Notes: a model not told the origin generated them from the sequence alone. DNA of 64,000 nt from Bacteroidales bacterium UBA5349 (GCA_002410065.1 DHQB01000007.1:62001-126000), one strand, 5' to 3'; shown: positions 52,254 to 61,982, counted from the first letter of the stretch. Numbers and translations: made by a program.

Positions 52254-53165
52254 TTGGAGACAAATACCCATAAAATAAAGAACAACACTCGCCTATCCAT
52301 AACAGCTGGTTGGGTTTCTATTTTCACAAACCTAATACTTTTTGCTGTTAAGTATTGGGCTGGAGTAGTTAGTGGCTCGGTTGCACTTATTGCCGATGCT
52401 TGGCATACACTTAGTGATTCCATTAGCTCAATTTTGGTAGTTGCAGGAGTTGCCCTTTCCCAGAAACCTGCTGACAAAAATCATCCCTTTGGGCATGGCC
52501 GATACGAACTCATTGCAACAGTCATTATTGGTTGCATACTCATCTGGGTTTCGTATAGTTTTTTTGTTGAATCAATTGAACGGTTAAATAATAGAGAAGC
52601 TGCTAGCTATGGGACTATAGCCATTGTTGCTACAATTCTGTCAATTGTTATTAAGGAAGGGTTAGCTCAGTACTCGTTTTACATAGCAAGAAAAACTAAA
52701 TCGAGGATAGTTGCAGCCGACGGCTGGCACCACCGTAGCGATGCCATTTCATCTATCCTTATCCTTATAGGTATCTTTGTGGGGAAAAATATTTGGTGGA
52801 TCGACGGTGCGCTGGGCATTATTGTATCATTGTTTATATTCTACACTGCATATAAAATAATAAAGGATTCGTCACACATCATCCTTGGTGAAAAGCCATC
52901 GCCTGAACTGGTTAAGGAGCTAGTTGATTTAGCAAATACTGCTGCAAGCAGCAATGTTTTCCCTCACCATTTTCATATACACAACTACGTAAACCAGAAA
53001 GAGCTAACGTTCCATATTTATCTTCCTGATAAATTTACCATTAGCAGGGCACACGAAATAACCAACGCCATTGAGGAAAAGATTGCTAATGAAATGGGAA
53101 TAACAGCCACCATACATGTTGAACCTCATGAACACATGCCTGAGGATAACGACGAAATTGCATAG
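52254..53165 (+). CDS. Cation diffusion facilitator (zinc/iron exporter family)
   Basis: Six membrane helices with the metal-site motifs DAWHTLSD in TM2 and ADGWHHRSDA in TM5, and a C-terminal cytoplasmic CDF dimerisation domain with a His-rich end (HHFHIHNYVNQKELTFHIYLP, VEPHEHMPEDN). The His/Asp pattern fits Zn2+-type transporters. 303 aa; it lies 29 nt after the LysM gene stop. Confidence 0.92.
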   Translation: METNTHKIKNNTRLSITAGWVSIFTNLILFAVKYWAGVVSGSVALIADAWHTLSDSISSILVVAGVALSQKPADKNHPFGHGRYELIATVIIGCILIWVSYSFFVESIERLNNREAASYGTIAIVATILSIVIKEGLAQYSFYIARKTKSRIVAADGWHHRSDAISSILILIGIFVGKNIWWIDGALGIIVSLFIFYTAYKIIKDSSHIILGEKPSPELVKELVDLANTAASSNVFPHHFHIHNYVNQKELTFHIYLPDKFTISRAHEITNAIEEKIANEMGITATIHVEPHEHMPEDNDEIA

Positions 53166-53166
53166 C

Positions 53167-55341
53167 CTAATCTGTAATTAGGGTCATTTCATCAATCAGT
53201 CGTTTGGCGTTTGCATACTTATCAATAACAAATAGCACATACCGAATATCGACAGATATTGTACGCTGCATATGAGGTTCAAACATAAAATCGCATGCCA
53301 TAGCTTCCTGATTACCATCGAAAGCAACACCTACCAGATTACCATTGGCATTTAGCACTGGGCTGCCCGAGTTTCCGTTGGTTATATCATTATCGGTAAG
53401 GAAACATATGGGCACACCAATAGAATCGGCATAATTCGCATAATCCTTGTTGGCATAGAGCTCTTTCAATTTAGAGGAGACCTTAAAGACATCCACATTG
53501 GAATTTCCCTTCTCCATTACTCCCCGCAAATAGGTATTTGGATGCATTACTACTCCATCAAGAGGGTTATACCCAATCACCTTACCATATGAGAGCCTCA
53601 TGGTTGAATTGGCATCAGGATAAAATGTTTTATCAGAGTCCATCTCTAGATACCCCTTATTAATCGTTTTATAAGCCATGCTGAGTTTGTGCCTATGGGG
53701 TGCCATGGTATCGCCTAGGGTTGCGGAATAAATTTCGAGGCTAAACTGCATCATAAACAACGGATCGTAGACTAGGCTATCCAAATTGGGTTTGGACAAA
53801 AACTGCTTCATTCGCTCCTGCGAAGTAAAGATTGATTGATCGTAAAAAAGCTCTATTATGTAAGGGATAAAAAATTCTGGATATTCCTGGTCTTTAATCT
53901 CTTTTAGAATTAACTCACCAATTGTATCGGGCATAAACTTTGTGAGATTAAGTAAAGCATCAGAGTATAACCGACTATCAATATCGGGGTGAAAGTTCTG
54001 AAATATCTCTGGCAATCTTTTGGAAATGCGCTTTGCTTCCTTTTTTACTTTCCGTTTAGAAACCTTATCGCTCAGCATCAATGTAAAAAGTTCGTGCAAT
54101 TCGTAAATGTTATTACTAAGCTCAACGGGCCAATTTATAATAGCGTTAATTGCTCGATACTGCTCCTCAAATTGATTATCTCTAACAAAACGGTAATACT
54201 CTTCAATATCCGTAAGGGCTTGTAAATACTCATTTCGTTCTTTAGGGTTTTCATTTACCCACTGCACTAACCTATCCTCTCGTTCTTTCATCCTCTTCAC
54301 AACATCAAATCGCTTCATCGATTCAGCCTGATAGGTATCCTTTTGCCAAAAGTTCACCAGCATATCATGCGTATCGGTGTAATCAACCTTTGCTTTGGCA
54401 TCGTTCTGCATCCCCTCCTTAATCTCATTAATAAAACTACCCCAAACATTATCAACCCAAGGGGCAACAACGTCGCGTTCGTGCTGCGCATGGAACGATG
54501 TTGAAAGTCTATGTGTACTACCCGGGTACCCTAAAACCATTGTAAAATCGCCTTCTTCTACTCCACTCATCGATATAGGGAAATGGTGTTTGGGATTATA
54601 AGGTTTATTCTTTTTGCTGAAATCAGCGGGTGTTCCCTTGGGAGAGGCATAAATTCTAAATAAAGCAAAATCGCCAGTATGCCTTGGCCAGTGCCAGTTA
54701 TCAATATCACCTCCAAAATTTCCAATACTCGATGGAGGAGCACCAACCAAGCGAACATCGGTAAACCTGGTGTAAACAAAAAGCATATACTGGTTATGAT
54801 TAAACATGGGCACTACCACAAAGTGCTCCTGCTTATTTAACGATTTTAAATTGGAGGCGTAATTGGAGATTACCTCTTGCTCCTTTATAAAAAAATCTTC
54901 GTATGCTACATCGCCAATTAACTGGACAATAATCTGAGTAACATCTTCAACCCGATTTAGGATGGATGCTGTTTTACCTGGAATAGGGAGTTCTTCCTCG
55001 TAGCTATTTGCCCAAAAACCATCGCGCAACAAATTCTGATCTACTGATGAATGGAGTTGAATATCACTTACAGCACAGTGGTGGTTTGTAAGTGTTAGCC
55101 CTTTGGATGAGATTAACTCAGCCGTACATCCACCATCGTCTAATTGCACCACAGCATCCTTTAAACAATTACGATTGATGCTATAGATATCCTCGGCAGT
55201 TAGATTTAATCCAAGTTTCTGCATCTCTTGGATATTCTTGTTTAGCAATGACAACAACCACATCCCCTCGTCGGCATGCAATGTTAATTGTGCAAATAGT
55301 AGTAAAACTGCTAGGCTAATAAATTTTATTCTGTTTATCAT
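53167..55341 (-). CDS. S46 dipeptidyl-peptidase (DPP7/DPP11 family)
   Basis: Exported serine exopeptidase. Signal peptide ends near LHADEG. Triad: His in LTNHHCAVSD, Asp in GGDIDNWHWPRHTGDFA, Ser in NGNSGSPV. At the specificity position of the S1 pocket the local sequence is AFDGNQEA: Gly as in DPP7 (hydrophobic P1) and not Arg as in DPP11 (acidic P1). 724 aa. Single gene, convergent with the CDF gene. Confidence 0.93.
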   Translation of the reverse strand: MINRIKFISLAVLLLFAQLTLHADEGMWLLSLLNKNIQEMQKLGLNLTAEDIYSINRNCLKDAVVQLDDGGCTAELISSKGLTLTNHHCAVSDIQLHSSVDQNLLRDGFWANSYEEELPIPGKTASILNRVEDVTQIIVQLIGDVAYEDFFIKEQEVISNYASNLKSLNKQEHFVVVPMFNHNQYMLFVYTRFTDVRLVGAPPSSIGNFGGDIDNWHWPRHTGDFALFRIYASPKGTPADFSKKNKPYNPKHHFPISMSGVEEGDFTMVLGYPGSTHRLSTSFHAQHERDVVAPWVDNVWGSFINEIKEGMQNDAKAKVDYTDTHDMLVNFWQKDTYQAESMKRFDVVKRMKEREDRLVQWVNENPKERNEYLQALTDIEEYYRFVRDNQFEEQYRAINAIINWPVELSNNIYELHELFTLMLSDKVSKRKVKKEAKRISKRLPEIFQNFHPDIDSRLYSDALLNLTKFMPDTIGELILKEIKDQEYPEFFIPYIIELFYDQSIFTSQERMKQFLSKPNLDSLVYDPLFMMQFSLEIYSATLGDTMAPHRHKLSMAYKTINKGYLEMDSDKTFYPDANSTMRLSYGKVIGYNPLDGVVMHPNTYLRGVMEKGNSNVDVFKVSSKLKELYANKDYANYADSIGVPICFLTDNDITNGNSGSPVLNANGNLVGVAFDGNQEAMACDFMFEPHMQRTISVDIRYVLFVIDKYANAKRLIDEMTLITD

Positions 55342-55477
55342 GAAATATAAGTTTTATTGCTGAAACGGATATTCAATGCAAATTAACAATATATTTTGAA
55401 GGCATACCCAAAAAATTTTCTAAAATTGTTATTCATAAAAAAATAACACTAAAAACAGAATAGCTAAACTTGCTTTG

Positions 55478-55485
55478 TATATTTG
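55478..55485 (+). promoter_or_regulatory. -7 element (TATATTTG) upstream of plsY
   Basis: A perfect TAnnTTTG match 47 nt before the plsY ATG, without a clear -33 TTTG at 19-21 nt. Confidence 0.45.
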
Positions 55486-55532
55486 CACCGTTTTTAAATT
55501 AATGGTTAACTTGCCTAACTAAACTGCAAATA

Positions 55533-56174
55533 ATGGAGTGGTTTCTAAAAATAACATCCCTAGTTTTTGCTTACTTTCTTGGTAGCGTTCCCACATCGAT
55601 ATGGATTGGAAAGTTCTTTTATAAAATAGATATACGCGATCATGGTAGCGGAAATGCTGGTGCTACCAATACGTTTAGGGTTATGGGGGCCAAGGCGGGT
55701 TTTACTGTTTTTGCCATTGATATGCTAAAGGGTTTTGCTGCCGTTAGGCTGCTTTACCTTACAGATTTCTATATTCCCGAAACAGGAAACTTTGTAAACT
55801 TTCAGCTTGCCCTAGGACTAGCAGCTATGATTGGCCATATCTTCCCAATTTTTGCTCAATTCAAAGGTGGAAAGGGTGTTGCAACCCTAACAGGCGTTGT
55901 ACTAGCTCTGCACCCAATTGCTACGCTAATAACCTTTCTTATTTTTATTATAATGCTGCTCATAACCAAATTTGTATCGCTAAGTTCAATGATTGCAGCA
56001 TTCACCCTTCCATTCCTTCTGATTTTTGCTTTTAAATCAACTACTCCGTCACTTGTAATCTTCGCAATGATTATTGCGATTCTGTTACTTTTTACCCACC
56101 AAAAGAATATTGAACGCCTATTACAAGGCGAGGAAAAGAAATTTAAGATTAAGCGCAAAAAGAAAAGCGAATAG
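55533..56174 (+). CDS. plsY: Glycerol-3-phosphate acyltransferase PlsY
   Basis: Acylates glycerol 3-phosphate from acyl phosphate. Multi-pass membrane protein with GSVPTSIWIGKFFYKIDIRDHGSGNAGATNTFRVMG, FKGGKGVATLTG, and a basic C-terminus (KIKRKKKSE). 213 aa. Single gene. Confidence 0.95.
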   Translation: MEWFLKITSLVFAYFLGSVPTSIWIGKFFYKIDIRDHGSGNAGATNTFRVMGAKAGFTVFAIDMLKGFAAVRLLYLTDFYIPETGNFVNFQLALGLAAMIGHIFPIFAQFKGGKGVATLTGVVLALHPIATLITFLIFIIMLLITKFVSLSSMIAAFTLPFLLIFAFKSTTPSLVIFAMIIAILLLFTHQKNIERLLQGEEKKFKIKRKKKSE

Positions 56175-56269
56175 TTTTGACCTCTGCACCCAGAGTTGAC
56201 GAGCCAAGAGTAATAGATCTCAATTATGGCCTATTGAGGTTCCCAAATATGATGATATCTAAATTTATT

Positions 56270-57025
56270 TTACTTGAAAATTTCGTCGGGGTATTCAATA
56301 TCCATTAGGAAAAGGCCTGCAGCAGGAGCCGAAGTTCCTGCCAACCCTCTGTCCTTTCGCTCAATTATTTCAATAAAATCGCTTAGCGAAATTTTCTCCC
56401 TACCTACATCAACCAAAGTACCCACAATTGCCCTTACCATATTACGCAAAAACCTATCGGCCTGTATGGTAAAAACCAGGTTACTCCCCTCTACTTGCCA
56501 TGCAGCATGGGTAATCTTGCAGTTATTGGTTTTTACATCGGAGCCAACCTTGCTAAAACTGGTAAAATCGGTATAGTTTAAAAGTATGCTTGACGCTTTT
56601 TGCATTAGGTCGATGTTTAAATCAACCTTAAAAATCCAGCTAGTGTCGATGGTGAATGGATTTTTCTTTTGAGAAATATAGTATTTATAGGTGCGTGATA
56701 GAGCCGAAAATCGAGCATGAGCTTCAGGGTTAACCTCAAAAATATTTGCGATTGCAATATCGTGTGGTAGCACCTCATTAAGGCTATGGATTAGGCTTTT
56801 ACTGCTAGGTATATTAATCTCTTGCTTTGAGTTAAAATGAGCTACAAAATAGGATGCATGCACACCAGTATCGGTTCTACCTGCACCCAAAGTCATTATA
56901 TCCTCTTGAAGAATTAGCGACAAAGCCCTATTCACCTCTGCCTGTACAGTATTTGCATTGGTCTGTATTTGCCAGCCGCAGTAATTCTTTCCAAGGTACG
57001 AAAGCTCAATAAAATATCTATACAC
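56270..57025 (-). CDS. truA: tRNA pseudouridine(38-40) synthase TruA
   Basis: Residues YFIELSYLGKNYCGWQIQTNANTVQAEVNRAL, the catalytic GAGRTDTGVHA (Asp) and RFLRNMVRAIVGTLVDVGREK identify TruA. The normal N-terminus corresponds to a GTG at 57023-57025 (251 aa); the longer frame has an ATG at 57082 and another at 57112 that would add residues absent in relatives. Start uncertain. Confidence 0.93.
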   Translation of the reverse strand: MYRYFIELSYLGKNYCGWQIQTNANTVQAEVNRALSLILQEDIMTLGAGRTDTGVHASYFVAHFNSKQEINIPSSKSLIHSLNEVLPHDIAIANIFEVNPEAHARFSALSRTYKYYISQKKNPFTIDTSWIFKVDLNIDLMQKASSILLNYTDFTSFSKVGSDVKTNNCKITHAAWQVEGSNLVFTIQADRFLRNMVRAIVGTLVDVGREKISLSDFIEIIERKDRGLAGTSAPAAGLFLMDIEYPDEIFK

Positions 57026-57180
57026 AGCAATTTTTGCATCAAATATAGCAATCAAAAAATTACTATAGAAAGCATTACCCATATTTTTAAGCCTACCTCC
57101 GTGTAGCAACAAACAGTATTGCTATTGGCAATGAAGCAATACAGTCTCCTTAAATTGTTAATAAGAATGCACTGCCCTTG

Positions 57181-57212
57181 TTTGACAACAAAAGTAAATC
57201 AAACTATATTTG
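57181..57212 (+). promoter_or_regulatory. Consensus Bacteroidota promoter for the adenine methylase
   Basis: TTTG (57181-57184), 20 nt spacer, TATATTTG (57205-57212): both elements match consensus. The expected leader to the ATG at 57293 is about 75 nt. Confidence 0.75.
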
Positions 57213-57292
57213 ACAATTAGTGACAAGAAGGAATTATTTCATCAATCAATTTGTTTGGTGAAAAGAAAAGTCACTTGAAATAATAAGTAACC

Positions 57293-58228
57293 ATGAATCA
57301 GTTGAAGCCTGAACTAGAGAATAGCCCTATGTTATACACTGCAAAACCTTTTTTAAAGTGGGCAGGTGGAAAAACTCAATTAATAAATGAAGTTGAGAGT
57401 AAATTACCAAATGACTTTGGAAATTTAAGCTATACCTATATTGAGCCATTCATAGGGAGCGGGGCTGTTCTGTTTTGGTTGCTTAACAGATATCCGAAAA
57501 TTGAAAAAGCAGTAATCAATGATATTAATTCTGATTTGACCAATACATATAAAGTTATATCCACTAGCCCTAAAGAGTTAATTTCGGTTTTAAGTTTAAT
57601 GCAAAATGAGTATTATGCATTAGAGAATAATCAGGAGAAAAAATCAACTTATTACTATAAAAAACGCGAATGCTATAATTCACGCAAAAGTGATAAAATA
57701 GCACAAGCCGCCCTTTTTATTTTTCTTAACAGAACCTGCTATAATGGTTTGTATAGAGTAAATAAAAAAAACGAGTTTAATGTTCCTATGGGTTCTTATA
57801 AAAAGCCAACAATTTGCGATGCAGAAAACATTTTAGTCGTAAGTAAAGCCTTACAAAAAGTAGAAATACTTTGCGGAGATTTTGAGCAAACCCTAAACTA
57901 TGCAGGTAATAATTCCTTTTTTTACTTCGACCCACCTTATAAACCCTTAAGTAATACCTCTAGTTTTAACTCTTATGCTAAAGATGAATTCGACGATGAG
58001 CACCAAATCAGGCTAAAGAATTTTTGCTCAAGGATAGATAGCATGGGCTATAAATGGATGTTGAGCAATTCTGATGTAAAGGGTTTTGATGGCAACAACA
58101 ATTTCTTTGACGAATTATATTCCGAATTTAAGATAGGTAGGGTTAAAGCAACCCGAAGAATTAACTCTAATGCTAATAAGAGAGGGGAACTAAACGAACT
58201 GCTGATAACAAATTATATACCCGAATAA
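57293..58228 (+). CDS. dam: DNA adenine methyltransferase (D12/Dam-DpnM type)
   Basis: N6-adenine methylase of the alpha (D12) class. SAM motif PFLKWAGGKTQL and EPFIGSGAVLFWLL; catalytic DPPY in FFYFDPPYKPL. 311 aa. The M.DpnII/Dam group targets GATC, so that is the likely site, though specificity is not proven here. No restriction endonuclease gene is adjacent. An alternative start is the ATG at residue 13 (MLYTAKPFLKW). Confidence 0.9.
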   Translation: MNQLKPELENSPMLYTAKPFLKWAGGKTQLINEVESKLPNDFGNLSYTYIEPFIGSGAVLFWLLNRYPKIEKAVINDINSDLTNTYKVISTSPKELISVLSLMQNEYYALENNQEKKSTYYYKKRECYNSRKSDKIAQAALFIFLNRTCYNGLYRVNKKNEFNVPMGSYKKPTICDAENILVVSKALQKVEILCGDFEQTLNYAGNNSFFYFDPPYKPLSNTSSFNSYAKDEFDDEHQIRLKNFCSRIDSMGYKWMLSNSDVKGFDGNNNFFDELYSEFKIGRVKATRRINSNANKRGELNELLITNYIPE

Positions 58229-58340
58229 ACTTTGAGCACTGGCTAACCTAAAAAATGATGAGGTTAGTTAAACTGATTAATAATTCTATCAAAATACAAA
58301 TCATAAGTTCAGTTTATACTTAGCAGTTAGAGTGAGACTT

Positions 58341-58838
58341 TTAAAGGTGCCTATCCACTTCTAGAATCTCCAAGTCCTTCATATCGTTACCATTGATTGT
58401 AAATCGAACTGCTGTGCGTATATTATGAAAACCCGACTTGCCTGCTGCTCCAGGGTTGATATGAAGTAACTCGTACTTTTTGTCGAATATCACCTTAAGT
58501 ATGTGCGAATGGCCGCAAATAAAAAGCTTTGGTGGGTTTTCTTTAATTAATTTCAGTATTTTACTTTCGTACCTATTGGGATATCCGCCAATATGGGTCA
58601 TTAGTACGTCAACCTCTTCACAAAAGAACCTTAAAACTTCAGGGTAGTCTGCTCTAACGTCAAAGCTGTCAATATTCCCATTAACAGCCCTAAGTGGCTT
58701 AAAGTTCCTAATGGCTATTGCCGTCTCAATATTTCCTATATCGCCTGCATGCCATAGCTCATCACAACTTTCAAAAAAGTCCTCAAGATTCTTATCCCAA
58801 TGCCCGTGGGTATCGCTAAGTATTCCAATTCTTTTCAT
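58341..58838 (-). CDS. YfcE-like metallophosphoesterase
   Basis: Calcineurin-like fold with the full motif set: GILSDTHGHWD, ELWHAGDIGN, VNGNID, LMTHIGGYP, ICGHSHILK. Small phosphodiesterase of the YfcE group. The start is the ATG at 58836-58838 (MKRIGILSDTH), matching the family. It is divergent from rsmE with a 42-nt shared upstream region. A -7-like TATATTTG (58872-58879, minus strand) lies upstream. Confidence 0.9.
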   Translation of the reverse strand: MKRIGILSDTHGHWDKNLEDFFESCDELWHAGDIGNIETAIAIRNFKPLRAVNGNIDSFDVRADYPEVLRFFCEEVDVLMTHIGGYPNRYESKILKLIKENPPKLFICGHSHILKVIFDKKYELLHINPGAAGKSGFHNIRTAVRFTINGNDMKDLEILEVDRHL

Positions 58839-58855
58839 CGTAATGCTATTATTCC

Positions 58856-58863
58856 TACTTTTG
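58856..58863 (+). promoter_or_regulatory. -7 element (TACTTTTG) upstream of rsmE
   Basis: TAnnTTTG match 17 nt before the rsmE ATG at 58881, in the short region shared with the divergent yfcE-like gene. Confidence 0.4.
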
Positions 58864-58880
58864 CACAAACACAAATATAT

Positions 58881-59582
58881 ATGCAAATTTTTTATATCCC
58901 GTCCATATTCGGCAATCCAATAACTCTACCCGAAGAGGAATCGAAGCATTGTGTAAGAGTGCTTAGAATGGATGTTGGTGATGCCCTCCAGATTGTTGAT
59001 GGTAAGGGGACCCTTTTTAATTGCCAACTTACTAATCCACATCCAAAACATTGTGAAGTAGAAATAGTTAATGAGGTGCATGGATTTGCAAAAAGAGATT
59101 TTCACTTACACGTTGCCATTGCTCCCACCAAGAATATTGACCGATTTGAGTGGTTTCTCGAAAAAGCCACAGAGATAGGAATCGACGTAATTACCCCTAT
59201 ACTGTGCGAACACTCCGAAAGGAAAAGCCTGAATCACGAAAGGCTCGAAAGAATCCTTATTGCCGCAATGAAACAATCGGTTAAAGCCTATTTACCCAAA
59301 TTAAACCCCTTAGTCCCTTTCAATCAGCTTATAACCTCGCAGCAAGAGCAACAAAAGTTAATTGCATATTGTGGCAATTACGATGAGCCCCATGCTAAAT
59401 CGCTAATTGAAAAAGGTAAAAGTATTCTGTTCCTCATTGGGCCCGAGGGTGATTTCTCGCCTCAAGAGGTTGACTTTGCCAAAAGGAATGGCTTTTCCAC
59501 TGTTGGGCTTGGCCCCTCGCGCCTACGTACCGAAACGGCAGGTGTTGTTGCCTGCACAATGGCTAACCTAATAAACCAGTAA
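58881..59582 (+). CDS. rsmE: 16S rRNA (uracil1498-N3)-methyltransferase RsmE
   Basis: SPOUT-class methyltransferase. PUA-like N-terminal part (LPEEESKHCVRVLRMDVGDALQIVDGKGTLF) and the knot LIGPEGDFSPQEVDFA and GLGPSRLRTETAGVVA. Start placed at the ATG 58881 (MQIFYIPSIFG); the longer frame lies inside yfcE. 233 aa. Confidence 0.94.
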   Translation: MQIFYIPSIFGNPITLPEEESKHCVRVLRMDVGDALQIVDGKGTLFNCQLTNPHPKHCEVEIVNEVHGFAKRDFHLHVAIAPTKNIDRFEWFLEKATEIGIDVITPILCEHSERKSLNHERLERILIAAMKQSVKAYLPKLNPLVPFNQLITSQQEQQKLIAYCGNYDEPHAKSLIEKGKSILFLIGPEGDFSPQEVDFAKRNGFSTVGLGPSRLRTETAGVVACTMANLINQ

Positions 59583-59780
59583 CTATTTCTTTTTATACTT
59601 TTGAGTAATCAGGTAGATGATTGGCAGAATACCAATGCTATTTATTATACCTATTACCACAAACCATGCAATTTGATTGTTCCTAGCTGATTTCCAAAGT
59701 GCAATTAGCTTCCAAACTATATCCCAAATTACTGCCAATAGCAGTATATAGGAGAAATAAGGCATATCAAGGATTTTCAT
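59583..59780 (-). CDS. DUF5652 small membrane protein
   Basis: A 65-residue protein with two membrane helices: YILLLAVIWDIVWKLIALWKSARNNQIAWFVVIGIINSIGILPIIYL. The WxxLWKxAR and NxxGILPIIY features are the DUF5652 family as I know it. It converges with rsmE. Confidence 0.75.
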   Translation of the reverse strand: MKILDMPYFSYILLLAVIWDIVWKLIALWKSARNNQIAWFVVIGIINSIGILPIIYLITQKYKKK

Positions 59781-59792
59781 AAGGCAATAGAT

Positions 59793-60764
59793 TTAATGTT
59801 CAGAATATTTAAGAATAAATTCACTAATCACATCTATCATTTCGGGTACAACGGGCAATTCTGAATTTGAATAAGTATTCAAATTCTTCGTTCTCTCGGC
59901 ATCCGCGTACTTAAGCACATGATTCATTCCTTCAATAATTGCAAGTTCAGCATTTGCCTTTGCCTCCTTTAGCAATTCGGCATCTTTTACCTGAACTTGT
60001 ATGTCCGTTGTGCCCTGTATTATTAATACCGGAATTGTTAACAGGGCTAATTGCTCCGCTGGATTATATTTTAACCAGCTAATCATGTAAGGCTGAACAC
60101 TTGGTCGAAACAAACTATAAAGCAAGGGAGAAACATTGTTTACATATTCACCCATTAGAAGAGAATCTAAAATGACTTTTGAGGTATTTACCATTACTTC
60201 GGGATAAATACTAAGCTGCTCAAGGAGTACCTCATCAATTCTACGCCCAGTTCCTGCAATCGATATAAACCCATTTGCTCCTCCCCTTTTAGCTGCAACC
60301 ATTCCAATTAGCGAACCCTCGCTATGGCCTGCAACAAATATATTAGAGAATTTATTGGTATGCTTAAGTTCGGAGAGCCAACAGGCTGCATCGTCGATAA
60401 AATGCTCGAAGAGCAACTCGATTTCGGCCTGCTGACAAGTACTTTTGCCAACTCCTCGCTTATCGTAACGAACTGAGGCAATACCCTTCAAAGCTAAATC
60501 TTGCGCTAAAAACCTAAGGCTATTGTTCACCATTCCAAACTGATTACCATTTCTGTCGGTGGGTCCAGAACCGGAAATAATTAAAACAACAGGGGGACTT
60601 TCTACATCCTTGGGTAGCAGCAAAGTTCCGTAAAGGGAATCTGCACCATTATAAACGGCCATTTCTATAGGGATAGACCCATCGGGGTTTTCTGAATTTG
60701 CCTGTGCGTTATAAAATAGGCATATTACAGCAAAAATTAGGATTAGGCTTTTAATGTTTTTCAT
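59793..60764 (-). CDS. Exported alpha/beta hydrolase
   Basis: Signal peptide ending near YNAQANS, then a hydrolase domain: IISGSGPTDRNGNQFGMVNNS, RYDKRGVGKST, nucleophile in VAGHSEGSLIG, Asp in IQGTTDIQV, His in GMNHVLK. 323 aa. Typical of serine aminopeptidase/lipase-like esterases; substrate unknown. 12 nt before the DUF5652 gene in the same direction. Confidence 0.87.
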   Translation of the reverse strand: MKNIKSLILIFAVICLFYNAQANSENPDGSIPIEMAVYNGADSLYGTLLLPKDVESPPVVLIISGSGPTDRNGNQFGMVNNSLRFLAQDLALKGIASVRYDKRGVGKSTCQQAEIELLFEHFIDDAACWLSELKHTNKFSNIFVAGHSEGSLIGMVAAKRGGANGFISIAGTGRRIDEVLLEQLSIYPEVMVNTSKVILDSLLMGEYVNNVSPLLYSLFRPSVQPYMISWLKYNPAEQLALLTIPVLIIQGTTDIQVQVKDAELLKEAKANAELAIIEGMNHVLKYADAERTKNLNTYSNSELPVVPEMIDVISEFILKYSEH

Positions 60765-60813
60765 TTTAATAATTGTTTAACCTATAAAGATGTTGAAAAC
60801 AATTTACTACTCT

Positions 60814-60993
60814 TTAATTATCATTACCCAAATCGGGATTTTCTTTCTTATTTCGGCCTGCCTTACGAAGGGCTTGGTCAATAATCCACTCAATTTGACC
60901 ATTTATGCTACGAAACTCATCGGCCGACCATTTTTCAAGAGCCTCCAGTTTTAGGGGATCAATCCGTATCACAAATGATTTCTTTTTTGCCAT
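60814..60993 (-). CDS. Arc-type ribbon-helix-helix DNA-binding protein
   Basis: A 59-residue frame starting MAKKKSFVIRIDPLKLEALEKW. The FVIRID strand, then two helices (EALEKWSADEFRS and INGQIEWIIDQALRK) form the Arc/MetJ ribbon-helix-helix fold. It starts 6 nt after the stop of the SPFH gene, so it is the second gene of that operon. A palindrome lies at the operon promoter, a probable target. Confidence 0.85.
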   Translation of the reverse strand: MAKKKSFVIRIDPLKLEALEKWSADEFRSINGQIEWIIDQALRKAGRNKKENPDLGNDN

Positions 60994-60999
60994 AATACA

Positions 61000-61968
61000 C
61001 TATTGGTGTAACGTTCCAGTATTTATAATTGGTTTTGCTGAGTCCTCGGAGCATAGCACAACCATTAAGTTGCTAACCATTGCAGCCTTTTTCTCGTCAT
61101 CAAACTCAATTGTCTGATCTTCGGCAAGTTTACTAAGGGCAAGTTTAACCATCCCAACTGCTCCCTCAACTATTCTTTCACGAGCTGAAATTATTGCATC
61201 AGCCTGTTGACGGCGCAGCATTACTGCTGCAATTTCAGGTGCATAAGCTAGGTAATTGATCCTTGCTTCTACAACCTCAATCCCAGCAATAGTCAGTCTT
61301 TCATTAATTTGTTCTTCTAAAATCTTATTAACCTCATCACCATGTGACCGAAGAGTGAGCTCATTGGGGCTATCTGCCTCATTAATATCGTAAGCAAACA
61401 TACCTGCAACGTAACGCAAGGCAGCATCACATTGTATCTTCACAAAATTCTGGTAAGCCATCATTTTCTCATTAAGCTTTGCAACAGCCGTTGCATTGGC
61501 ATTTACAGCCATTGAGGCATTATCTACATCGAAAGATGCCTTGTACGTGTCAAACAACCTCCATACCAGCACCATTCCTATCATAATGGGGTTGCCGTTC
61601 TTATCATTTACTTTAATTGGATCGGCATCGAGATTACGTGCGCGTAATGTTAACTTTTGTTTTGAGTAAAATGGGTTAACCCAAAAGTATCCGTTTTCTT
61701 TAACGGTACCTTTATATTTGCCAAAAAAAACCATTACACGGGCCTCATTTGGTTCAATTTGCATAAAACCTATCCAAAAAATTGTATTGAACACGAATAG
61801 CAAAGCTAATCCAACGCCAAACAATGCTTCCATAAGTAAACTCAAATCTGGTGCTGAAACTAACTTCACAAAAAAGAAAATAATGGCAAAGAGCATTAGA
61901 AAATTAAGGATAAGCATTAAAATGCCGTTCAGTTTAACCCCTTTAAAAAGTTCCTCCTGATTTTTCAT
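61000..61968 (-). CDS. SPFH-domain membrane protein
   Basis: Band-7/stomatin-type protein. Two N-terminal membrane helices (about 13-36 and 44-68), then an SPFH domain (NEARVMVFFGKYKGTVKENGYFWVNPF, GNPIMIGMVLVWRLFDTYKASFDVD, ...ALRYVAGMF) and a coiled-coil with GIEVVEARINYLAYAPEIA. 322 aa. SPFH proteins scaffold membrane microdomains. Pairing with an Arc-type protein is a recurrent gene order. Confidence 0.88.
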   Translation of the reverse strand: MKNQEELFKGVKLNGILMLILNFLMLFAIIFFFVKLVSAPDLSLLMEALFGVGLALLFVFNTIFWIGFMQIEPNEARVMVFFGKYKGTVKENGYFWVNPFYSKQKLTLRARNLDADPIKVNDKNGNPIMIGMVLVWRLFDTYKASFDVDNASMAVNANATAVAKLNEKMMAYQNFVKIQCDAALRYVAGMFAYDINEADSPNELTLRSHGDEVNKILEEQINERLTIAGIEVVEARINYLAYAPEIAAVMLRRQQADAIISARERIVEGAVGMVKLALSKLAEDQTIEFDDEKKAAMVSNLMVVLCSEDSAKPIINTGTLHQ

Positions 61969-61982
61969 ATTTGTATTATTAA

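Noticed and set aside
58800..58880. N-terminal extension of rsmE
   Set aside because: It lies inside the yfcE-like gene region, and the family start is the ATG at 58881.
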